The notes beneath the pieces were generated by a model, which saw nothing but the letters and a program-made list of their open reading frames with translations, made no database searches and was not told the DNA's origin. 64,000 nt of DNA. Source: Prosapia bicincta. Lineage: Eukaryota > Arthropoda > Insecta > Hemiptera > Cercopidae. The translations under genes were made by a program, and so were the position numbers. This document shows positions 53,501-63,129 of this stretch, one piece after another (position 1 is the stretch's first letter; every line of letters begins with the position of its first letter). The stretch is from positions 175,331,386-175,395,385 of the forward strand of contig JBAIZL010000005.1 in the NCBI GenBank assembly GCA_036971475.1. The letters are read 5' to 3'.

Positions 53501-55054
53501 CATGTCCTATAATATTAAAAGAAAGGTGTTCCAAGTTACCCCTAAATGGGACGGACCACACAGAATATCGTATTTTAGGCGTAGTATATTTAACAGAATT
53601 ATAAGAGGGCTGCATAATTAATTAATAACGTTTGCTGATAGATCTAATTAGAGAAAACTATCTATCAGTGGTTTACACAAATAGTAATACAAGCACAGTA
53701 GAGCAAGTGAAAGAGAGCACGCCATCACACAAAAACCGGTCTTAATACTTGAAGCTACACTGTTACAACCATTTTACTCTTACTAGCAGGTCATATTTTA
53801 TTTGCAGGAAATGTTGCGTGTACATTTGCTATATGTTACGTAATGTGAAACCGCCTTTACATAAGGACGAAAAAATGTTTAGACAATATAAGGTCGGTTG
53901 AAGAGACGAAATAGATCTAGCAGCTCCCTTCAGACTTGCTACATCGTAAGACGTGTCGGAACTAGAGTCATTCATGTATTTTTATTACAAAGACCAACAT
54001 ATACACAAACTTTATTACTTTTTATTAGGAAGCTTAATACTACTAATAGGCTTTAGCAAATATTTATTGCAACATAATATTATTGGGCTCTATCAAATTT
54101 ATTATTGCTTCTCAGAAATATTTAGTACATAAGAAACAGTTGTGCTTTTTCTATTTATGTGTCCGGAAACGTTATAGATATTATGTACGTGCAAAATGCA
54201 TACTAAATCACGCATAACTGCTTATATAACAGGGCGATTGTCGGATTAAATGTCAATACTGAGTATGCACTTAAATTGGAATTTATCAGATACAAACATT
54301 ACATTTTTATAATGTCTTTCTTCTAATTGTCTTTAGATAGACTCTTCTTTATCAATTATTCAATTCTGTTCTTCAAAAACTGCTTTTTTTACTTTCACAC
54401 GAATTAATCTAATCAATTCATGGGTTTCAGTTAAGCCCGAATTTACGATTCACTGCCCGTTCTTGGACAAAAAAAGCGCGGAAACTGCGCGCGCCTTGCC
54501 TATACAGTAAACGAGCCCTTACCTTAATTTTAACGGGCCCTGTTAAATCGGACTGTGTTTTGAAGATATATCACGACTCTGCCGTTCACGTAAACCGGTA
54601 CCCCACAATCCGCACCGGTGCGACGCCTAAATGGCTACTGTCACGGTCGCTTATACTGTGTCTAATTCCTCAGAGAATTAATGCAATAGATATGTAAATA
54701 GTGCAAATATTCGTAAAGATATTATTAATAATTATAATACTAATTTATCAAGTGTTTATAAATGTTTCGTTGTACAAAAACGTTTCAAAACCAGCACTAT
54801 ACGCTGTCGTACCCAAAATGTCACGTCTGTTAGAACAATTTCAAAGATGCAGAACTGTTTATAATAATAACATATCAAGCTTTGACAATTGTTTTGTAAA
54901 CAAAACTTTGCGGAAAAGTCACTGGGCTGTAACGCAACTTGTGGTTATTAAAACAACTTCAAAATTCTTTAAATTTGAATGCATCCTTAACAAGCTAAAG
55001 CTAACCACAGTAATTGTTTGCAATGTCGCTGAGTTTTTCGTTACGGTGGCCACA
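50578..55054. other. Intergenic or 5'-flanking DNA, no gene seen
   Basis: Mostly AT-rich. The part around 54,430-54,680 is conspicuously richer in C+G and CpG (AAGCGCGGAAACTGCGCGCG; GTACCCCACAATCCGCACCG), which would suit a promoter or first exon, possibly of SCAR, but no splice donor can be tied to it. The open frames in this stretch (51,431-51,628 and 54,701-55,093) show no family features. Confidence 0.4.
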
Positions 55055-55199
55055 GCAAATGCGTTAACTTATTTTTTTAATCAGTGTAAATAAAACTGAC
55101 AGGTTTATTACCCTTTCTTATGAAAGCTTTAAAGTTTTTTTCTTTGTTCTATTTGCATTTTAGCCACTATACGAGAACATTTTGCTTTATAACGGCTTT

Positions 55200-55243
55200 A
55201 AACGGATAACCTTCAGTCCCAATTAGTCCATCATAATAACGTA

Positions 55244-55245
<2 letters not shown>
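55200..55245 (-). mobile_element. Pogo/Tigger-type end scrap (left arm)
   Basis: The minus strand reads GGACTAATTGGGACTGAAGG then TTATCCG, the inner part of pogo/Tigger termini. It is mirrored at about 62,232-62,275. Confidence 0.4.
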
Positions 55246-55276
<31 letters not shown>

Positions 55277-55290
55277 ATGTATGTATGTAT

Positions 55291-55345
55291 GTCAATATCC
55301 CTGATGATGTTGGTACTGTTAGCCAACGAAAAGCTTTGAATTGTA
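55291..55345 (+). ncRNA. Hammerhead-type motif in PLE end (left arm)
   Basis: CTGATGA (55,301-55,307), T, stem II GTTGG-TACTGTTAG-CCAAC, GAA, palindrome AAGCTT (55,331-55,336), T at position 17 (55,337). The core is canonical and stem III palindromic as in the 9-10 kb copies, but the sequence is otherwise unrelated. Stem I is weak (C-G pair, mismatch, then U-A and A-U). Confidence 0.55.
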
Positions 55346-55401
55346 AATTCAATTATAATTCTTGTATTTGTATTTTAACTTAGTTCTTTATTAATACACA
55401 A

Positions 55402-55403
<2 letters not shown>

Positions 55404-55454
<51 letters not shown>
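55404..55454. repeat. (AT)n microsatellite (left arm)
   Basis: About 25 AT units. The right-arm counterpart (62,030-62,068) is shorter. Confidence 0.95.
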
Positions 55455-55458
<4 letters not shown>

Positions 55459-56803
55459 CAAACACAGTATTCATAGTACCGGCAATCATTCTAACAGTCC
55501 CATCATCGCACACAGAGTCTGTATATAGCACGTGCATTTTCATTTTTTCAATTAAACAAAGTTTGGTTTCCACATTTCTCAAATATTCCCCAGAGCCTGT
55601 CCTTCAGTGTGAAAACCAACCGAACTCTACATTTACACTAACATAATAGTGTTTTATATTTTTTTAAATGTTAAGTTTATTTTTTGCTTTGAGTTTTTCG
55701 CATAGTTTTTGGTTAGGCTTTGTCAAATGAAATAAATATCTTAAGAGGTTTTGGCGTAAATTTTATTTTGTAAATATTAATAATAAGAATAAATGTTTAC
55801 AATTACTGTATCATTTTAAAAATTCCATAAAAGATAACAATCTAAGATTAAAGAACAACTCACGCTCAATAATTTATTTTCCCATACACTTTTCAATGGG
55901 AAGTGATCCTCAACGAGAATAACTATACATATTCATTCAGTATATTCGATGATGATGATGATGATGACTTCATTGTTGAGACGGGTATGGGGAAACTAAA
56001 TAAATAAATTAATCTTAAGTTGCTGTTCGTTATTTAGTACTACGATGTCAAGTAAGCATAGACAATTAAACAAAATTCTATTTGACAACAGGTTCTTTGT
56101 GTCGACGCTTTATACTGTCTACTTAAACGGATTCTGCTAATCAGGACTATGGATGACGATTCCTCCAGTACTCATGTTTCACTATTTAGATTGTGTTGGC
56201 AGTATTTTAATTAGAAATAATCTAGATAGACATTATTAAAATTTAATGAGAAACTGAATGTCTTATTGTTTATTTCAGTTCTCTAGTAATTGTTAATGGT
56301 TTTGACATTGTTATAGATCCACGTGTCCCTGTAACACTACAGCAATAACGAAAAATGATTTGATATAAGTTATCAGCGATGTGTAACCCAGTTGCCTTTC
56401 AATGCAGGAAATCTCGAAACCTCACCAGTATTATTGCATCACTGTAGCAAGAAAACTTTGCTCCGGGAAAACAAATATTAGTACGAGATTATTCGTTTCC
56501 AGCCAACCCGTAAACGGGCAGCGACTACGACTCCGGTATTCGCTAGAATGACTGCTCTATTCGTATACTGTATAAGTATTTTCGTATTAACATTTGTAAA
56601 TATTATATTATATTTGTAAATAATACAAATCCGTATTAGCAATTCTGATTCTATTAGGCAAATTTCAATTTTCATATAACCAAACCTAACGTAACCTGAT
56701 ATAAAAGATGGTAGCTATATTTCAGTATAGATGTATAGTAATGTGGTACAACAAGTGCGGTAATTGTTAAATTACTTGATAAAGTGGTGCGATTTAACAG
56801 TAA

Positions 56804-57737
56804 GGCTGCGGACATACAGAAGGCAACTGGTGACGGCAATGCAACGCAAACTCGAGTTGCTTTTTCACAGCACACGGAGTTGCATGCACATATTCATAGA
56901 GAAGTGATAGCAACGCAACCAGCGGGTGACACAGAAACTAGAGTTGTTCCAGTTACGGCATGCTGTAAACTCGTTGCTCAGTTTCTCAAGCGTGATATCG
57001 TATTTAAATGATAATAATTTTTATTTGTATATTTTGTGTTTCTGTTTCTTTGAATAGTGTTTTATTATAGTGGTATATCATGTCAGAAAAACAAAATATT
57101 GCTGGTTCTGGTCATGATTTGTGTATCCAACAACTTCAAGACGATACGAATGATTACCAACAATTTGTTCAAAATATATAAAATCGGTACTTGAACTATA
57201 AAATTTCATTTGTTTAAAAACTAATTTTTATATCATTGTAATGTAAAACTGTTTAAAGTTTTGCAGTTATACATAAAATTAAATACATAAATGAGCAATT
57301 AACCTTAGCTGAGTGTTATTGTTAATCTTTCTCCAGCTGAAGTTTATTTTTTCATCTTTCTCGCCAATTAATTGTTTTTCCTTGATGTTCTAAAATACAT
57401 TACTTAAAAGGTAGTCGTAACTGCTAATGCTCATACGATAATAATTTTAAAAAAATTTGTCTATGTAATTTCGTGAATTTTGAACAGCAATATATTGACT
57501 TTGTCCCGCTTGAATAACGTTACAGAGGTGCAGGCCTACACTGAATTGTCTTTTTTTGTAACGTTTTTGTAGTTTCTTTCTTAGAATATAGACAATCTTC
57601 CTCTGACGACGACATAACTGACAACTAAACTAGCAACTTCATCTGAACACTCGTGTAAACCGACTAGCAAATTTTCTATTAGCAACTCAAGTTAACGTTG
57701 CGTTGCGTCATAAGTTGCTTTCTGTATGTCCGCAGCC
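56804..57737. mobile_element. PIF/Harbinger-type MITE (left arm)
   Basis: Inverted termini GGCTGCGGACATACAGAA and complement are flanked by TAA on both sides (56,801-56,803 and 57,738-57,740), the 3-bp TWA duplication typical of PIF/Harbinger. Next to the termini are GCAACT/AGTTGC-rich subterminal repeats. Inside, a short frame MSEKQNIAGSGHDLC (57,081 onward) soon hits a stop. No transposase remains. Confidence 0.75.
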
Positions 57738-58234
57738 TAAGCTTATGTTGCCAACACATTCACGCTTACAGACATATGAAAATAGCGCCAGAATCTTAAG
57801 TTTTATTCAAACATTTTTATAATTTATTGTTCCAAATAATCATTTATGGCATTTAAACCTCCTTACAGGAAAATGGCGTCTGCCTTGGTGTCACAGGTAG
57901 GACAATAAGTGTGCAAGCCAAGCAATGGATCGCAATTTTTATCAACATTGGTCCATTAGAAAACAATAAAGCCTTGGTTATCCAAGCCCCGACTAAACGG
58001 GTTCCGCAAACCGAGCTAATAAAATAATATACAGTACTGTTCACACACACACACACTTGGCCCTTCCCACTATAGAACGGCGTAAAAATACATTTTCAAT
58101 TTGTCTACTTCATTTTGTAATTTAATAATTAAGTAGATGCCTTTTTCACACCTTTGACCACGTTTTCATTCATTTTATTACTTCATCATCTGTTTCCTCT
58201 TAAATTTTCTTCTAGTAATCATGGCATCCATTAA

Positions 58235-59246
58235 GCCGGGTTTACACGATGCCAATCGAAGAGACAATTGTCGGGGCCAGTTGCGTGAATGTCTGAGGCC
58301 AGTCCAATTGAATGAAAACTTGTTCACACGGCGAAACTATTGCCACGCCAGTTAGTGACGAAAAATGGCGGAGTGCTTATCGTCTATTGTGTCTCGTGAT
58401 GAATTGAAAGTAATGAGTGAGGATCTTTGTCGAGAATTTATCGCTGAAGCTTGCGAAGTTCTCGAAGAAGAGTTAAATAAGAAGAGTCCACATCCAGATT
58501 TGGCACATTTCCGTTGTTTTGAGAACTCAATGTTAAATGTACTGCGAAATGACTTTATCTTTGCTTTTACTTCTGCTACACCGAATCCTTCAATGTTTAA
58601 ATTTTCGACCATTGCAGCAAGTGCTGTCTCGCGAGCATTTCTGTCCTTATATAATTCTTCTCTTTGATCCCACAGGCAGCTATGCTCCTTATATAATTCT
58701 TCTCTTTGATCCCACAGGCACCTATGCTCTTTATATAACTCCAAGAATTTTAAATTTAAGTCATCACTCCATTTAGGAGCCATAATTTTCCAACAACAAC
58801 CAATTTTAAAATAAACAATTTAAACCCCATACGTAGCAGTCTCGACTGACAATTGCAAACTGGCCCAAAACGAGAGATCTACTGCCCTACAACGTTTACA
58901 CGGCACCAATCGTCTAGATAACTGTCTTGATAGACTGGTGAGGGTGTCACTGCGCCCAGTCAATTGTCCTCTGTCTACTCCTGGAGACAATCGAATTTCA
59001 GGACCACTGGTAGGGCCATTTGCACGCCAATTGGCCAGAGGTGTTTACACGTAGCCAATAATTTTATGCCAGTAAGTTGTCCTCTGACAATTGTCTGACG
59101 ATAAGCACTCCGCCATTTTTCGTCACTAACTGGCATGGCAATAGTTTCGCCGTGTGAACAAGTTTTCATTCAATTGGACTGGCCTCAGACATTCACGCAA
59201 CTGGCCCCGACAATTGTCTCTTCGATTGGCATCGTGTAAACCCGGC
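58235..59246. mobile_element. PIF/Harbinger derivative at the centre of the inverted repeat
   Basis: Begins GCCGGGTTTACACGATGCCA and ends in its complement, next to TTAA on each side. The left part keeps the first codons of a transposase (plus strand, 58,364-58,480). The middle keeps the minus-strand MADF/Myb-like gene, with its C-terminal part joined tail-on to the transposase start by an internal deletion. The right part has subterminal repeats, then an inverted copy of the left 150 bp, joined at GACAATTGTCT near 59,096. Confidence 0.85.
58352..58783 (-). CDS. MADF/Myb-SANT-like Harbinger accessory protein, truncated fusion frame
   Basis: The 143-codon frame starts MAPKWSDDLNLKFLELYKEH, the beginning of a MADF (Myb/SANT-like) DNA-binding domain. 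The middle (VENLNIEGFGVAEVKAKIKS, about 59-78) and FSKQRKCAKSGCG are typical of the MADF-type second protein of Harbinger transposons, which binds the termini with the transposase. Residues 20-48 contain a tandem duplication (ELYKEH/S-CLWDQRE twice; DNA repeat at about 58,646-58,735). From about residue 100 the frame runs into antisense of the transposase gene, so the C-terminus is not genuine. It is part of a deleted transposon, not a host gene. Confidence 0.7.
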   Translation of the reverse strand: MAPKWSDDLNLKFLELYKEHRCLWDQREELYKEHSCLWDQREELYKDRNARETALAAMVENLNIEGFGVAEVKAKIKSFRSTFNIEFSKQRKCAKSGCGLFLFNSSSRTSQASAINSRQRSSLITFNSSRDTIDDKHSAIFRH

Positions 59247-59743
59247 TTAATGGATGCCATGATTACTAGAAGAAAATTTAAGAGGAAACAGATGATGAAG
59301 TAATAAAATGAATGAAAACGTGGTCAAAGGTGTGAAAAAGGCATCTACTTAATTATTAAATTACAAAATGAAGTAGACAAATTGAAAATGTATTTTTACG
59401 CCGTTCTATAGTGGGAAGGGCCAAGTGTGTGTGTGTGTGAACAGTACTGTATATTATTTTATTAGCTCGGTTTGCGGAACCCGTTTAGTCGGGGCTTGGA
59501 TAACCAAGGCTTTATTGTTTTCTAATGGACCAATGTTGATAAAAATTGCGATCCATTGCTTGGCTTGCACACTTATTGTCCTACCTGTGACACCAAGGCA
59601 GACGCCATTTTCCTGTAAGGAGGTTTAAATGCCATAAATGATTATTTGGAACAATAAATTATAAAAATGTTTGAATAAAACTTAAGATTCTGGCGCTATT
59701 TTCATATGTCTGTAAGCGTGAATGTGTTGGCAACATAAGCTTA

Positions 59744-60677
59744 GGCTGCGGACATACAGAAAGCAACTTATGACGCAACGCAACGTTAACTTGAGTTGCT
59801 AATAGAAAATTTGCTAGTCGGTTTACACGAGTGTTCAGATGAAGTTGCTAGTTTAGTTGTCAGTTATGTCGTCGTCAGAGGAAGATTGTCTATATTCTAA
59901 GAAAGAAACTACAAAAACGTTACAAAAAAAGACAATTCAGTTTAGGCCTGCACCTCTGTAACGTTATTCAAGCGGGACAAAGTCAATATATTGCTGTTCA
60001 AAATTCACGAAATTACATAGACAAATTTTTTTAAAATTATTATCGTATGAGCATTAGCAGTTACGACTACCTTTTAAGTAATGTATTTTAGAACATCAAG
60101 GAAAAACAATTAATTGGCGAGAAAGATGAAAAAATAAACTTCAGCTGGAGAAAGATTAACAATAACACTCAGCTAAGGTTAATTGCTCATTTATGTATTT
60201 AATTTTATGTATAACTGCAAAACTTTAAACAGTTTTACATTACAATGATATAAAAATTAGTTTTTAAACAAATGAAATTTTATAGTTCAAGTACCGATTT
60301 TATATATTTTGAACAAATTGTTGGTAATCATTCGTATCGTCTTGAAGTTGTTGGATACACAAATCATGACCAGAACCAGCAATATTTTGTTTTTCTGACA
60401 TGATATACCACTATAATAAAACACTATTCAAAGAAACAGAAACACAAAATATACAAATAAAAATTATTATCATTTAAATACGATATCACGCTTGAGAAAC
60501 TGAGCAACGAGTTTACAGCATGCCGTAACTGGAACAACTCTAGTTTCTGTGTCACCCGCTGGTTGCGTTGCTATCACTTCTCTATGAATATGTGCATGCA
60601 ACTCCGTGTGCTGTGAAAAAGCAACTCGAGTTTGCGTTGCATTGCCGTCACCAGTTGCCTTCTGTATGTCCGCAGCC
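59744..60677. mobile_element. PIF/Harbinger-type MITE (right arm)
   Basis: Inverted duplicate of 56,804-57,737, including TAA flanks, present only because of the large inverted repeat. Confidence 0.75.
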
Positions 60678-62022
60678 TTACTGTTAAATCGCACCACTTT
60701 ATCAAGTAATTTAACAATTACCGCACTTGTTGTACCACATTACTATACATCTATACTGAAATATAGCTACCATCTTTTATATCAGGTTACGTTAGGTTTG
60801 GTTATATGAAAATTGAAATTTGCCTAATAGAATCAGAATTGCTAATACGGATTTGTATTATTTACAAATATAATATAATATTTACAAATGTTAATACGAA
60901 AATACTTATACAGTATACGAATAGAGCAGTCATTCTAGCGAATACCGGAGTCGTAGTCGCTGCCCGTTTACGGGTTGGCTGGAAACGAATAATCTCGTAC
61001 TAATATTTGTTTTCCCGGAGCAAAGTTTTCTTGCTACAGTGATGCAATAATACTGGTGAGGTTTCGAGATTTCCTGCATTGAAAGGCAACTGGGTTACAC
61101 ATCGCTGATAACTTATATCAAATCATTTTTCGTTATTGCTGTAGTGTTACAGGGACACGTGGATCTATAACAATGTCAAAACCATTAACAATTACTAGAG
61201 AACTGAAATAAACAATAAGACATTCAGTTTCTCATTAAATTTTAATAATGTCTATCTAGATTATTTCTAATTAAAATACTGCCAACACAATCTAAATAGT
61301 GAAACATGAGTACTGGAGGAATCGTCATCCATAGTCCTGATTAGCAGAATCCGTTTAAGTAGACAGTATAAAGCGTCGACACAAAGAACCTGTTGTCAAA
61401 TAGAATTTTGTTTAATTGTCTATGCTTACTTGACATCGTAGTACTAAATAACGAACAGCAACTTAAGATTAATTTATTTATTTAGTTTCCCCATACCCGT
61501 CTCAACAATGAAGTCATCATCATCATCATCATCGAATATACTGAATGAATATGTATAGTTATTCTCGTTGAGGATCACTTCCCATTGAAAAGTGTATGGG
61601 AAAATAAATTATTGAGCGTGAGTTGTTCTTTAATCTTAGATTGTTATCTTTTATGGAATTTTTAAAATGATACAGTAATTGTAAACATTTATTCTTATTA
61701 TTAATATTTACAAAATAAAATTTACGCCAAAACCTCTTAAGATATTTATTTCATTTGACAAAGCCTAACCAAAAACTATGCGAAAAACTCAAAGCAAAAA
61801 ATAAACTTAACATTTAAAAAAATATAAAACACTATTATGTTAGTGTAAATGTAGAGTTCGGTTGGTTTTCACACTGAAGGACAGGCTCTGGGGAATATTT
61901 GAGAAATGTGGAAACCAAACTTTGTTTAATTGAAAAAATGAAAATGCACGTGCTATATACAGACTCTGTGTGCGATGATGGGACTGTTAGAATGATTGCC
62001 GGTACTATGAATACTGTGTTTG

Positions 62023-62029
<7 letters not shown>

Positions 62030-62068
<39 letters not shown>
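62030..62068. repeat. (TA)n microsatellite (right arm)
   Basis: Counterpart of 55,404-55,454, about six units shorter. Confidence 0.95.
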
Positions 62069-62071
<3 letters not shown>

Positions 62072-62128
62072 TTGTGTATTAATAAAGAACTAAGTTAAAA
62101 TACAAATACAAGAATTATAATTGAATTT

Positions 62129-62181
62129 ACAATTCAAAGCTTTTCGTTGGCTAACAGTACCAACATCATCAGGGATATTGA
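62129..62181 (-). ncRNA. Hammerhead-type motif in PLE end (right arm)
   Basis: Mirror copy of 55,291-55,345. The core CTGATGA is at 62,172-62,166 on the minus strand. Confidence 0.55.
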
Positions 62182-62412
62182 CATACATACATACATACAT
62201 ACACATACACACACACACACACATACGTTATTATGATGGACTAATTGGGACTGGAGGTTATCCGTTTAAAGCCGTTATAAAGCAAAATGTTCTCGTATAG
62301 TGGCTAAAATGCAAATAGAACAAAGAAAAAAACTTTAAAGCTTTCATAAGAAAGGGTAATAAACCTGTCAGTTTTATTTACACTGATTAAAAAAATAAGT
62401 TAACGCATTTGC

Positions 62413-63126
62413 AGTGGTCCTGAAATTCGATTGTCTCCAGGAGTAGACAGAGGACAATTGACTGGGCGCAGTGACACCCTCACCAGTCTATCAACACAGT
62501 TATCTAGACGATTGGTGCCGTGTAAACGTTGTAGGGCAGTAGATCTCTCGTTTTGGGCCAGTTTGCATTTGTTCTTCCAGCACACTCGGAAGAAATGCTG
62601 TAGACTTCTGTAACTATTTCCTGCAGCAAGAAATTATAGTGTCACTTCTAATTTTAATTTAAGAGGCATTGCTTTCCTCATTATTGTGTCTTGTCTAGAT
62701 ATTTTACTTTCAATAAGCGGCAATAAATCGTCAAAACTCTCCGGACTCGTCCTTAAGCATGCTTTATATTCCAATGGATCCTCCATTCGTAATTCTTTTA
62801 ACAGTTGTTTTGACTCTCCTTCACTGTCTCTTTTCAAATGCCATTTCCTTGTCCACTCCCTCGTCTTATTTAACTCTTCCTCGAGCACTTCGCAAGCCTC
62901 AGCGATAAATTCTTGACATAGATCCTCACTCATTACTTTCACTTCATCACGAAACACAACAGACGATAAGCGCTCAGCCATTTTTCGCCACCAACTGCCG
63001 CGGCAATAGTTTCGCCGTGTGAACAAGTTCTCATTGAATTGGACTGGCCTCAGACACTCACGCTACTGGCGCAAGACAACTGGCCCCGACAGTTGTCACT
63101 TCGATTGGCATCGTGTAAACCCGCCT
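62413..63126 (-). mobile_element. Harbinger fragment abutting the inverted repeat
   Basis: On the minus strand it begins with the terminus AGGCGGGTTTACACGATGCC (next to TTA at 63,127-63,129), runs through the transposase start, and ends at 62,413 within the subterminal region that corresponds to about 59,008 in the central element. It is a diverged copy of the same family, cut at the junction with the inverted-repeat arm. Confidence 0.85.
62634..63026 (-). pseudogene. PIF/Harbinger transposase N-terminal part
   Basis: The 130-codon frame has MAERLSSVV (about residue 17), then the block TREWTRKWHLKRDSEG, LLKELRMEDPLEYKACLR, FDDLLPLIESKISRQDT and MRKAMPLKLKLEVTL. These match the region before the DDE nuclease in PIF/Harbinger transposases (R.W...W...R, LL.EL..ED...Y...LR, F..LL.L..P.I...DT.MR.AI). 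The nuclease domain is absent because the element is deleted after VTL. The usual start is probably the Met at about 62,978. Confidence 0.8.
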
Positions 63127-63129
63127 TTA

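Larger units (their letters stand above)
55055..62412. repeat. Giant inverted repeat, two 3.3-kb arms
   Basis: Left arm 55,055-58,384 and right arm 59,097-62,412 are reverse complements; for most of their length paired positions add up to 117,481. I noticed only a few substitutions (for example the base at 55,217, one near 57,543, and one in the Harbinger terminus near 58,348). A length difference of about 14 bp lies in the AT and GT/GTAT microsatellites. Each arm carries a PLE end, a (TA)n tract, a Harbinger MITE and half of the Harbinger terminus at the centre. The roughly 710-bp loop holds the rest of that element. Confidence 0.95.

Noticed and set aside
54701..55093. 130-codon frame that could look like a small membrane protein
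   Set aside because: It has no recognisable family and Asn/Lys/Ile/Leu-rich composition as expected by chance in AT-rich DNA, and it crosses the inverted-repeat boundary at 55,055.
57853..58056. 67-codon frames (and mirror at 59,425-59,628) as a duplicated gene pair
   Set aside because: The duplication follows from the large inverted repeat; the frame starts in a GT microsatellite and shows no family features.
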